13,668 nucleotides of DNA. Origin: DATKYK01 sp034430255 (GTDB taxonomy: Bacteria; Chloroflexota; Dehalococcoidia; E44-bin15). The stretch's first letter is position 1. Every line of letters starts with the position of its first letter. The position numbers and the translations under genes were made by a program. The notes under the pieces were generated by a model, which saw nothing but the letters and a program-made list of their open reading frames with translations, ran no database searches and had not been told where the DNA came from. This document shows, in pieces, positions 6,872 through 13,668 of the stretch. Where the stretch lies: the NCBI GenBank assembly GCA_034430255.1, contig DAOUEU010000127.1, forward strand, positions 1 to 13,668. Direction: 5' to 3'.

Positions 6872-7210
6872 TTATATAGCACTTTCGCCTTCATCACCGG
6901 TCCTAATGCGGACGGCATTCTCTACTGGTAGCACGAATATTTTACCATCACCCCTCTCTCCTGTCCTAGCTGTTCTAGTTATGGCGTGGATTGCTTTTCC
7001 TATATCCTCGTCGAGGACTACCATTTCAATCTTCACCTTGGGCAGAAACTCCACCTTATATTCTCCCACTCTCCACTGCAAGGTGATGCCGCTCTGGCGG
7101 CCGCGGCCACTAACTTCCGTCACCGTCATACCCAGAATCCCCAGTTCAGCAAGTGCACTTCTGACTGGTTCTAGCTTCTCTGGCCTGATAGTTGCTTCTA
7201 TCTTCTTCAT
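6872..7210 (-). CDS. glnB: PII nitrogen regulatory protein (GlnB/GlnK family)
   Basis: 112 residues, the standard length of a PII subunit, which acts as a trimer binding ATP/ADP and 2-oxoglutarate. It starts MKKIEATIRPEKLEPVRSAL. Conserved GMTVTEVSGRGRQ (27-39) leads into the T-loop (37-55), then FLPKVKIE (55-62), and the B-loop RTGERGDGKIFVLPVE with the C-terminal RIRTGDEG. Y51, the residue uridylylated in enterobacteria, is kept, while the T-loop is otherwise unusual: S40, I42 and W46 replace K, H and Y of E. coli GlnB. The start codon overlaps the amt stop (ATGA at 7210-7207), so translation is coupled to amt. This linkage typically marks a GlnK-like PII that plugs the Amt channel when nitrogen is plentiful. 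No GlnD or GlnE is in the window. Confidence 0.96.
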   Translation of the reverse strand: MKKIEATIRPEKLEPVRSALAELGILGMTVTEVSGRGRQSGITLQWRVGEYKVEFLPKVKIEMVVLDEDIGKAIHAITRTARTGERGDGKIFVLPVENAVRIRTGDEGESAI

Positions 7211-8436
7211 GGCAAAGTACCCCCGTATGCCCTTTCCCCATGCTGGGCTATGTCCAGTCCTACTACCTCCTCATCAGTTTTTACTCGGAGCCCTATAGTT
7301 TCCTTGACTATCTTACCCAACACCCAGGTGGCAGTGAAGGCAAATCCTCCAACTGCGCCTACGGCGGCAAGCTGCTTGGCAAGTTGCATAGCATTACCGC
7401 CGATCAGACCATCGGCTCCGCCAACAGCCGCCGTCGCAAAGATACCTGTTGCCAGGGCACCCCACAAGCCGCCCATGCCGTGGACTGCCCAAACATCTAG
7501 TGATTCATCTATCTGTCTTTTAATCCTGAATAGCATACAGTAGTAACACACCGCTGCTGCGCCAATGCCAATTGGGATTGCCATAATGGGCTCCACAAAG
7601 CCAGCAGCAGGTGTGATGGCTACCAACCCGGCTACGGCGCCAGTAGCAACACCGAGGGCCGATGGACGTCTATTAATCCAGCTAAGGGTCATCCATGTTA
7701 TAGTTGCGGCCGCTGCAGCTACAGTTGTGGTAACAAAAGCGTTGGCTGCCTGTCCTCCTGAGGTAAGGGCGCTACCTCCGTTGAAACCAAACCAGCCGAA
7801 CCAGAGGAGGCCAGCACCCAGCACCACCATGGGGATATTATGTGGCTCCATCGGCTCCCCTTCCTTGAATCCCTTGCGGTGACCGAGTAACAGCGCCAGG
7901 GCTAATGCTGACATTCCGGCGGTTATGTGCACAACGGTGCCACCGGCGAAATCAAGCGCTCCTAAATTTGCGAGCCAGCCTCCATCGCCCCACACCCAGT
8001 GTGCCACGGGACAGTAGACTACGGTGAACCATATGACCGCGAGAACGAGGAATGCACTGAATTTAATCCTCTCTACTACAGCGCCTGTCCATAAGGCAAC
8101 GGTAATAATGGCAAACATAGCCTGGAATATCATGAAGGCGAGGTGGGGGACTGTTGAGGCATAGATATCGGAAGGCTCCTGCCCCACGCCCCTAAGGCCA
8201 ATCCAATCTAGTTTGCCGATTATGCCGCCGAGATCGGGTCCAAAGCCCAAAGTGTAGCCATAAAGCACCCAGAGGACGCCGATTAGACCGAGAAGTATGA
8301 AGCTCATCATGAGTGTGGATAGCACGTTCTTCCGTCTCACCATACCGCCGTAGAATAGAGCTACGCCTGGTATCATAAGCATTACCAAGGCAGCCGAGAT
8401 CAGTATCCACGCCGTATCCCCTGTATCGATAGCCAT
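7207..8436 (-). CDS. amt: Ammonium transporter (Amt/MEP/Rh family)
   Basis: A 409-residue integral membrane protein with about eleven hydrophobic helices, starting directly in helix 1 (TAWILISAALVMLMIPGVALFY), so there is no cleaved signal peptide of the E. coli AmtB kind. The pore twin histidines are H170 (DFAGGTVVHITAG) and H319 (DVWAVHGMGGLWG). Other hallmarks are GVALFYGGMVRRKNVLS near the N terminus, WFGWFGFNGGSAL in the middle, and the cytoplasmic C-terminal VVGLDIAQHGERAYG, where PII docking is transmitted. GAGGGAA-type Shine-Dalgarno sequence at 8443-8449 is 6 nt before the ATG. It is the first gene of the amt-glnB-glnA-small ORF run and overlaps glnB by 4 nt. Ammonium-limited induction is likely but no NtrC or sigma-54 site was found. 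Confidence 0.97.
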   Translation of the reverse strand: MAIDTGDTAWILISAALVMLMIPGVALFYGGMVRRKNVLSTLMMSFILLGLIGVLWVLYGYTLGFGPDLGGIIGKLDWIGLRGVGQEPSDIYASTVPHLAFMIFQAMFAIITVALWTGAVVERIKFSAFLVLAVIWFTVVYCPVAHWVWGDGGWLANLGALDFAGGTVVHITAGMSALALALLLGHRKGFKEGEPMEPHNIPMVVLGAGLLWFGWFGFNGGSALTSGGQAANAFVTTTVAAAAATITWMTLSWINRRPSALGVATGAVAGLVAITPAAGFVEPIMAIPIGIGAAAVCYYCMLFRIKRQIDESLDVWAVHGMGGLWGALATGIFATAAVGGADGLIGGNAMQLAKQLAAVGAVGGFAFTATWVLGKIVKETIGLRVKTDEEVVGLDIAQHGERAYGGTLP

Positions 8437-8494
8437 TTAAAATTCCCTCAAAGCGATTCCTAATCTATATTGCTCAATCCATTTCCTAAAAAAG

Positions 8495-8500
8495 ATTATA
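8495..8500 (-). promoter_or_regulatory. Probable -10 box of the amt-glnB-glnA operon
   Basis: A perfect TATAAT on the - strand lies 58 nt upstream of the amt ATG, predicting a transcription start near 8488 and a leader of about 50 nt. The -35 region at 17-nt spacing (ATCTGT) is poor and there is no TGn extension, which would fit a promoter needing an activator. No sigma-54 -24/-12 pattern is seen nearby. Confidence 0.4.
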
Positions 8501-8522
8501 GATGGGTATTGTTTCCAACAGA

Positions 8523-8882
8523 TTACATGCGTGTTACGGTTGTGTTAAGAATGGAAGATTGGCTATTGATTGAAGCCCTCGGAGGCGAAGCCGCCTTCAC
8601 CACCTGCAGATGGTCTCGATCACGCAATCAGTTAAAAAAGCGGATGATGGTGTCGAGAAGCTCACCTTTTAACAATATGCGAGAACCCTTAAATGAGGGC
8701 GAGCGCATCGTTTTCTCCACCGCGGTGTATGCTCATGGGGCGTCGGAGCGATGAGCCGTGGTCTTCACTGGTACGCACCATAATAAACTGACAGGGCTAG
8801 GCGTTGCGGATGACATGGGGAGCCTTGGATTTAAGGGGTAGATGTAGAGCGCAGTCTCTCTATGAGAGTGGATCGGTGCCAT
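8523..8882 (-). pseudogene. Candidate decayed gene filling the carB-amt gap
   Basis: The 454-nt gap between carB and amt holds no intact gene I can support. On the - strand a frame starts at ATG 8882, 8 nt after the carB stop codon, and runs 120 codons to TAA at 8523-8525. It is broken only by two TGAs, at 8733-8735 and 8628-8630. The three open pieces are 49, 34 and 34 residues, with stretches such as MRSPSFKGSRILLKGELL and LRDRDHLQVVKAASPPRAS. Both stops could each be a former TGG. The frame ends just before the presumed amt promoter. TGA is a genuine stop elsewhere here (carB, amt, nadE), so recoding is not implied. I recognise no family, and with six frames this openness could be chance. 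A competing + strand frame covers 8470-8754. Confidence 0.25.
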
Positions 8883-8890
8883 GCTCTGCT

Positions 8891-11800
8891 TCATCTGAGC
8901 ACCTTTGTCGTTCTCTCATGCTCTTTACCCCAATGTATACCTCTCAAGTATTCCTTCAACGGCTTGACTGAAAAGGTTTGCTCGTCACTCTGCAATACAT
9001 CTATTACAGACCTTATAGTATCGATGGAGGTGAAGCAGGGTATCCGCTTCTCCACCGCGGCGCGTCGGATCTCAAAGCCATCGCTTATCGGGCCACGCTC
9101 CCCGGTTATTGTATTAACTACTCCACATAGAGTGCCATCGCGGATAATATCCACAATGTTGGGGTATCCCTCGCTCAGTTTTTTACTAATAAAAGTTACC
9201 GGGATTGCGATACCCTGGATCATTGCCGCCGTTCCCTCGGTGGCATATAGCTTAAAACCCAAGGAAGATAGCTGCTTGATAATTGACAAGGCTTCTGGCT
9301 TATCTCTGTCTGCTATGCTCAGCAGGATTGCCCCCCCTTTAGGGAGCATCATGTCAGCTGATAGCAGCGCCTTTGCCAGAGCGGCGTCAAATGTGTAGTC
9401 CACACCCATCACCTCGCCGGTCGATTTCATCTCGGGACCGAGATATGTATCCACTCCTCTCAGCTTGGACATGGAGAATACCGGTGCCTTAATCGCGACC
9501 AACTGCTGTGTCGGCCACAGCCCGGTCTCGTAGCCCTGCTCATAAAGGCTCTGTCCCAGCATAACCTTGGTGGCCACTCGCACCATGGGCACCCCGGTTA
9601 CCTTACTGATAAAGGGAACGGTTCTACTGGCCCGGGGATTCACCTCAAGAACATAGACCGCCGATCCGCCATCATCCTTGGCCATAATTACATACTGAAC
9701 ATTCATTAGCCCTATAACATTAAGCGCCAGACCGATCTGAATGGAATAGTCGACGATGATGTCTACTTCCTCGTCCGTCAGGTTCAAGCCGGGGTAGACT
9801 GCCATGGAATCCCCGCTATGCACCCCGGCCCGCTCGATATGTTCCATGATCCCGGGGATGAGCACTCGCTCCCCATCGCAGATGGCATCCACCTCCACCT
9901 CCTTTCCCTCTAGGTACTTGTCGATAAGTATAGGGTGTCTTGAGTCTAGCTCGATAGCCTGGGTCATATAGTGAACCAACTCGCTGGCATTATGTACGAT
10001 CTCCATGGCACGGCCGCCGAGCACATAGCTGGGGCGTACCAGCACAGGGTAACCGATGAGCTTGGCCACATTAAGTGCTCCCTCAATTGCGGTGGCGGTA
10101 CCACCTGGAGGCTGGGGGATGCCCAGCAGATTTATCAGATCCTCAAAGCGCTGGCGGTCCTCCGCTTGGTCTATGGCCTCGGCACTGGAGCCCAGGATGG
10201 GCACGCCGCTTCTAAACAGGGGTTCTGTAAGGTTGATCGCCGTTTGCCCGCCAAATTGAACGATAGAGGAGGTGATAAGGCCATCCTCCCCTTCATTCTC
10301 CAGGATATCACGTACGCTTTCCTCGTCAAGGGCCTCGAAGTAGAGGCGGTCTGAGGTGTCGAAGTCGGTGGAGACTGTCTCGGGGTTGGAATTGATGATG
10401 ATGCTCCTGTAGCCTGTCTCATGGAGGGCCCAGGCGGAATGGACGCTACAATAGTCGAACTCGATGCCCTGTCCGATGCGAATAGGGCCTGAGCCAATAA
10501 CGACAGCCTTGTTCCCATCGAGGGGCTCAGCCTCATTCTCACTTTCATAGGTACTATAGAAGTAAGCGGTCTCGGCAGCAAACTCGGCGGCGCAGGTGTC
10601 CACCATCTTATAGACAGGGAGGATTTGCCAATTGTGGCGTAAGGCCCGCACCTGCTCCGGCAGCCGGTCGGCCAGGGTGCCGACTTGCTGATCGGAAAAT
10701 CCCAGGCGTTTGGCTTCCCACAGAATCTGAGGGTCCAGCGTCTCGGAAAGCAGACGCTGCTCCATTTGGACTATGTTTTGGAACTTGTACATAAACCAGG
10801 GGTCAATGCCCGTCTTTTGCGATAGCTCATCGGGGCTTAATCCCCTTCTGAGTGATGCCATGATGACCCAGAGGCGGAGGTCGGCCGGTGCCAGGGAGAA
10901 GCCGCTCTCATACCAGTGCGGGTCTTCCCAGAGGAGGGACTTATTACCTAACTCCAAGGAGCGTACTGCCTTCTGCAGTGCTGCCTCAAAGACGCGGTCA
11001 ATGGCCATTACCTCGCCGGTGGCCTTCATCTGGGTACCAATAACCCGGTCACCTAGGGCAAACTTATCAAAGGGCCAGCGGGGGATCTTGACCACACAGT
11101 AGTCCAGTGCCGGCTCGAAGGCCGCCATCGTCTTTCTGGTGACCTGGTTCTTTATTTCATCCAAGCGCCGGCCAACCGCTATCTTGGCGGCGACGCGGGC
11201 GATGGGGTAACCCGTCGCTTTCGAGGCCAGGGCCGAGCTGCGGCTCACCCGCGGGTTGACCTCAATGACATAATATGGGGGGTAGCCATTCCTTAGTTTG
11301 ATTTCGCCGCTGCCCCCAGGCGGCCAGTGCTCTGCCACCATCTTATGGGGAGCAAGGGCGAACTGGATATTGCATCCCCCTTCGATGCCGAGGGAGCGGA
11401 TGATGTTGAGGCCAGCTGAACGCAGCATCTGGTATTCCTTATCGGTGAGGGTCTGGGATGGCGCGACCACGATGCTATCGCCGGTGTGAACTCCCATAGG
11501 GTCGATGTTCTCCATATTGCAGATGGTAATGCAGTTGTCAGCCCCGTCACGCATCACCTCATACTCAATCTCCTTCCAGCCGACCACACTTTTCTCAACA
11601 AGGATTTGATGAACCGGGCTGACCGCTAGTCCGCCGGAGGCGATACGTTTGAACTCCTCCATGGTGGTGGCGTGGCCACCGCCAGTTCCGCCCAATGTAT
11701 AGGCGGGGCGGATCACTACAGGCATGCCGATTCTCATGACCGCCTCTAGCGCTTCCTTCATCGTTGTGGCTATGGCGCTCTCGGGGACCGGCTCCTCAAT

Positions 11801-12205
11801 TTCGGTCAGCATCCTCTTGAATAGCGCCCGGTCCTCAGCCTTACGAATAGTATCGATAGGGGTGCCCAGAGAGCGCACGTTGTATTTATCCAGAACACCT
11901 GCATTGGCTAGATCGATGGCTAGGTTGAGCCCAGTCTGTCCGCCCAGTGTGGGTAGTATCCCATCGGGGCGCTCCCGCTCGATTACCCGTGATACCACCT
12001 CGACAGTGAGCGGCTCGATATAGACGATATCGGCAATGCCCTCATCGGTCATGATGGTTGCAGGGTTGGAGTTAACCAGCACTGAGGTCACGCCCTCTTC
12101 GCGGAGGGCTTTGCACGCCTGTGTGCCGGCGTAGTCGAACTCAGCCGCCTGCCCGATCACTATAGGCCCTGAGCCGAGTACGAGGACTTTGTTGATTTTT
12201 AACAC
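8891..12205 (-). CDS. carB: Carbamoyl-phosphate synthase large chain
   Basis: The 1104-residue synthetase subunit makes carbamoyl phosphate from bicarbonate, two ATP and ammonia tunnelled from CarA, feeding pyrimidine and arginine synthesis. Two homologous halves are visible: the first begins VLVLGSGPIVIGQAAEFDY (8-25) with ATP-grasp blocks PAYTLGGTGGG and VIEVNPRVSRSSALASKATG (313-332). The second begins KAVVIGSGPIRIGQGIEFDY (566-585) with RPSYVLGGRAMEIV and VLEVNPRASRTVPFISKVTG. A C-terminal MGS-like allosteric domain (about 960-1075, LYATEGTAAMI) follows. The first ATP-grasp domain carries about 20 extra residues at 287-309. The start is a GTG at 12205 with GGGAG four nt upstream; no ATG lies nearby in frame. 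It is separated from carA by 202 nt, unusually far for this pair. Confidence 0.97.
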   Translation of the reverse strand: MLKINKVLVLGSGPIVIGQAAEFDYAGTQACKALREEGVTSVLVNSNPATIMTDEGIADIVYIEPLTVEVVSRVIERERPDGILPTLGGQTGLNLAIDLANAGVLDKYNVRSLGTPIDTIRKAEDRALFKRMLTEIEEPVPESAIATTMKEALEAVMRIGMPVVIRPAYTLGGTGGGHATTMEEFKRIASGGLAVSPVHQILVEKSVVGWKEIEYEVMRDGADNCITICNMENIDPMGVHTGDSIVVAPSQTLTDKEYQMLRSAGLNIIRSLGIEGGCNIQFALAPHKMVAEHWPPGGSGEIKLRNGYPPYYVIEVNPRVSRSSALASKATGYPIARVAAKIAVGRRLDEIKNQVTRKTMAAFEPALDYCVVKIPRWPFDKFALGDRVIGTQMKATGEVMAIDRVFEAALQKAVRSLELGNKSLLWEDPHWYESGFSLAPADLRLWVIMASLRRGLSPDELSQKTGIDPWFMYKFQNIVQMEQRLLSETLDPQILWEAKRLGFSDQQVGTLADRLPEQVRALRHNWQILPVYKMVDTCAAEFAAETAYFYSTYESENEAEPLDGNKAVVIGSGPIRIGQGIEFDYCSVHSAWALHETGYRSIIINSNPETVSTDFDTSDRLYFEALDEESVRDILENEGEDGLITSSIVQFGGQTAINLTEPLFRSGVPILGSSAEAIDQAEDRQRFEDLINLLGIPQPPGGTATAIEGALNVAKLIGYPVLVRPSYVLGGRAMEIVHNASELVHYMTQAIELDSRHPILIDKYLEGKEVEVDAICDGERVLIPGIMEHIERAGVHSGDSMAVYPGLNLTDEEVDIIVDYSIQIGLALNVIGLMNVQYVIMAKDDGGSAVYVLEVNPRASRTVPFISKVTGVPMVRVATKVMLGQSLYEQGYETGLWPTQQLVAIKAPVFSMSKLRGVDTYLGPEMKSTGEVMGVDYTFDAALAKALLSADMMLPKGGAILLSIADRDKPEALSIIKQLSSLGFKLYATEGTAAMIQGIAIPVTFISKKLSEGYPNIVDIIRDGTLCGVVNTITGERGPISDGFEIRRAAVEKRIPCFTSIDTIRSVIDVLQSDEQTFSVKPLKEYLRGIHWGKEHERTTKVLR

Positions 12206-12229
12206 CTTTCTCCCTAAACTTTCAAGATA

Positions 12230-12381
12230 TCAGAAAATCAAAGCTAGAATGGCAATAGCCAAGGCTAGCAACGAAATGCCCAGGCTGACTATAGATACAC
12301 CTTGGTTGACAAGCTTAAGTTACTATCGATCTTTGTCAATTATTGCGTTACTTTCCAAGGGAGCAGTTGGCTAACGTGCAT
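12230..12381 (-). pseudogene. Possible broken small membrane protein gene in the carA-carB spacer
   Basis: On the - strand, after GAGG at 8-nt spacing, an ATG at 12381 reads MHVSQLLPWKVTQ, TAA, LTKIDSNLSLSTKV in one frame. In the next frame the DNA continues VSIVSLGISLLALAIAILALIF to a TGA at 12230-12232. The last part is a near-perfect single transmembrane helix, preceded by a polar segment with lysines, as in small single-pass proteins. One nonsense change and one frameshift would turn about 50 coherent codons into this. No family is recognised. Expression from an internal start is possible but no in-frame ATG or GTG precedes the hydrophobic segment. Confidence 0.35.
12300..12360. repeat. 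Nested inverted repeats in the carA-carB spacer
   Basis: TTGACAA (12306-12312) pairs with TTGTCAA (12333-12339) around a 20-nt loop. Directly outside the left arm, CCTTGG (12300-12305) pairs with CCAAGG (12355-12360), leaving a 15-nt bulge on the right. The structure could be an operator, a processing hairpin or part of an RNA leader for carB. No T run follows, so it is not a standard terminator. Confidence 0.35.
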
Positions 12382-12407
12382 ACTTATATCCTCTCCCTTT
12401 CTTGCTG

Positions 12408-13502
12408 CTAATCATTGCTTCTATGTACCATCTCAACAAAGCGTTCAAAGCAGTGTACGGCGTCCTGTGGGCCGGGCGAGGCCTCAGCATGATACTGAAT
12501 CGAGAGCAGTGGAAATTCGCGGTGCCTCACACCTTCTACAGTACTATCGTTGTTGTTGATTTGGCTTACTTCCAATCCCCCACTTAAACTGTCCGCATCT
12601 AACGCATATCCGTGATTCTGGGCGGTTATATGTACTTTGCCAGTTTCTAGGTCGCGAACAGGGTGATTGCCACCTCTATGGCCAAATTTAAGTTTAAAGG
12701 TCTTTGCCCCCAGTGCACGCCCGATGAGCTGGTGACCCAGGCAGATGCCCATGATCGGCTTCTTGCCGATAAGATTGCGTACGGTTTCCTCAAGATAGGG
12801 AAGCGCAGGGTCGCCCGGGCCAGGGGACAGCAGGATGCCGTCGGGCTGAAGGGCGAGAATGTCCTCTGCTGAGGTAGTGGAGGATACGACGGTGCAGGCG
12901 CAACCGAGTTTACTCAGGTAGCGCAGGATGCTTAACTTCAATCCGCAGTCAAGGACCACGATGTGATAGAGGGGGTATTGCCCTGACATGGCGTCCCACC
13001 TGTACATTTTCTCCGTAGTAACCTGCTTCACAAAATCAGTATCGTCGTAGCGGGGTAGCTTCGAAAGCATCTTCAGTGCCTCATTGGGAGACTCTTGTGT
13101 TATCATTCCCATCATCACCCCCGCTGAGCGCAGGCGACGCGTAATGGCTCGGGTATCGACACCGGCGAGGCCGGGGATGCTGCTTGAGAGTAGATATTCG
13201 TGCAGGGTGGAGACGCTCCGTGAGTGGCTGGGCATGTGGCACTCTTCCCGCACCACGAAGCCGCTCACCTGTATTCGATTTGACTGTGCATCCTCTGAAT
13301 TGATGCCGTAGTTACCGATAAGGGGATATGTGGGAACGACTATCTGTCCAGCGTAGGAGGGGTCGGTGAGCATCTCTTGGTATCCGGTCATACTAGTATT
13401 GAATACAACCTCGCCATAGGCGGAAGCATCAGCACCGAAGGAGTATCCCTCAAATACTGACTCATCCTCTAGTATCAGTATGGCTTTTTTATTAAACTGC
13501 AT
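12408..13502 (-). CDS. carA: Carbamoyl-phosphate synthase small chain (glutaminase)
   Basis: A 364-residue glutamine-hydrolysing partner of CarB. The N-terminal CarA domain (about 1-150) shows YGEVVFNTSMTGYQEMLTDP at 29-48 and GVDTRAITRRLR at 114-125. The C-terminal class I glutamine amidotransferase domain (about 180-360) has the oxyanion segment LSPGPGDP (225-232), the nucleophile C254 in MGICLGHQ, and H338/E340 in YHAEASPGP, so the triad is complete. The ATG at 13502 is preceded by AAGGGG about 11 nt upstream, a rather wide spacing. It is the first gene of the - strand series visible here. carB follows after 202 nt instead of abutting, so coupling between the two must survive a leader containing inverted repeats. 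Confidence 0.97.
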   Translation of the reverse strand: MQFNKKAILILEDESVFEGYSFGADASAYGEVVFNTSMTGYQEMLTDPSYAGQIVVPTYPLIGNYGINSEDAQSNRIQVSGFVVREECHMPSHSRSVSTLHEYLLSSSIPGLAGVDTRAITRRLRSAGVMMGMITQESPNEALKMLSKLPRYDDTDFVKQVTTEKMYRWDAMSGQYPLYHIVVLDCGLKLSILRYLSKLGCACTVVSSTTSAEDILALQPDGILLSPGPGDPALPYLEETVRNLIGKKPIMGICLGHQLIGRALGAKTFKLKFGHRGGNHPVRDLETGKVHITAQNHGYALDADSLSGGLEVSQINNNDSTVEGVRHREFPLLSIQYHAEASPGPQDAVHCFERFVEMVHRSND

Positions 13503-13536
13503 TCAGTTTAAAGCCCCTTTGTATTATTTATATTTA

Positions 13537-13668
13537 TTAAATTCCGAAGCGTTTCGGGGATTTCTCACAAATAATGATGCCAATTACTGCCTTGGGGTGT
13601 TGGTAGTATAAAAATAAGGCTTCCTCTCGATGAATAATAGTGCCACGGTTGGCTAGCCTATTTGGCAT
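13537..13668 (-). other. Open frame running in from the right edge upstream of carA
   Basis: On the - strand a frame is open from the last base of the window (an ATG at 13668-13666) for 43 codons to TAA at 13537-13539, including EEALFLYYQHPKAVIGIII. No family is recognised. It may be the tail of a gene beyond the edge or a chance open frame covering the carA promoter region. Confidence 0.2.
13544..13557. terminator. Small hairpin upstream of carA
   Basis: CCGAA (13544-13548) and TTCGG (13553-13557) form a 5-bp stem with a GCGT loop. On the - strand it is followed by AATTTAATAAATATAAATAAT, AT-rich but with no T run. It is 42 nt upstream of the carA start. It could end an upstream transcript or be part of the carA leader; the stem is short. 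Confidence 0.25.

Noticed and set aside
7565..7882. A 105-codon + strand frame rich in alanine and proline opposite amt
   Set aside because: Its composition is the mirror of the Gly/Ala-rich Amt helices, and Amt on the other strand is unmistakable.
8585..8600. GGAGGCGAAGCCGCC hairpin as a terminator
   Set aside because: It has one mismatch in a 6-bp stem and no T tract on either strand; more likely chance in GC-rich sequence.
8470..8754. A 94-codon + strand frame in the carB-amt gap as an intact gene
   Set aside because: The start is TTG with no Shine-Dalgarno site, the orientation opposes all neighbours, and no family is recognised. Kept only as part of the gap observation.
8523..8882. TGA recoded as tryptophan in the gap frame
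   Set aside because: carB, amt, nadE, the small ORF and the flavoprotein gene all end in TGA at the expected family length, so TGA is a normal stop here.
8437..8890. sigma-54 promoter, tRNA, or glutamine/glnA-type riboswitch upstream of amt
   Set aside because: TGGCAC occurs in the gap but without the TTGC element at the required spacing; no T-arm GTTCRA with paired stems and no conserved riboswitch core were seen.
8862..9398. A 178-codon open frame on the + strand opposite the end of carB
   Set aside because: It lies antisense to well-conserved CarB MGS-domain sequence, has no Shine-Dalgarno site and no recognisable protein pattern; it is a shadow of codon bias in carB.
13600..13668. Palindromic GGCTAGCC near the right edge as an attachment site or operator
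   Set aside because: It is a short isolated palindrome with no matching copy or integrase gene in the window.

Overview
The window is a bacterial chromosomal segment built around ammonium uptake, glutamine synthesis and glutamine use. Protein style points to Chloroflexota, probably a Dehalococcoidia-like uncultured bacterium: a stand-alone FMN glutamate-synthase-type protein with an N-terminal cysteine cluster, a compact amt-glnB-glnA run, and a short GSI-alpha glutamine synthetase. This placement is inference from recognised sequence style; no marker gene (rRNA, ribosomal protein) is present to prove it.

Left edge (1-1462, + strand): the last codons of an unidentified frame, then a clearly decayed hisF fragment with an internal stop, then an intact FAD oxidoreductase of the L-2-hydroxyglutarate dehydrogenase family. 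That gene has an arginine codon usage very unlike its neighbour. A possibly broken micro-ORF follows it. Next on the same strand is an FMN-binding glutamate-synthase-family protein (1493-3085), which ends at a hairpin shared with the convergent gene.

From 3152 to the right edge every gene lies on the - strand. In transcription order these are carA (13502-12408), carB (12205-8891), amt (8436-7207), glnB/PII (7210-6872), glnA (6839-5496), a small unrecognised protein with an Ig-like look (5445-5077), and glutamine-dependent nadE (4888-3152). amt and glnB overlap by ATGA. glnB-glnA and glnA-small ORF are 32-50 nt apart with strong Shine-Dalgarno sites, so amt-glnB-glnA-small ORF looks like one operon. 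A perfect TATAAT lies about 60 nt upstream of amt.

Functionally, Amt brings in ammonium, PII reads 2-oxoglutarate/energy and probably gates Amt, and GlnA makes glutamine. CarAB and NadE are two glutamine amidotransferases that spend it, on carbamoyl phosphate and NAD. The GltB-like protein and the 2-oxoglutarate-producing oxidase sit on the glutamate/2-oxoglutarate side.

The least explained parts are the small protein after glnA, the 202-nt carA-carB spacer with a broken membrane micro-ORF and nested inverted repeats, the 454-nt carB-amt gap with a 120-codon frame interrupted only by two TGAs, and the hisF relic next to a codon-atypical gene. I saw no tRNA, rRNA, CRISPR array, insertion sequence or recognisable riboswitch.
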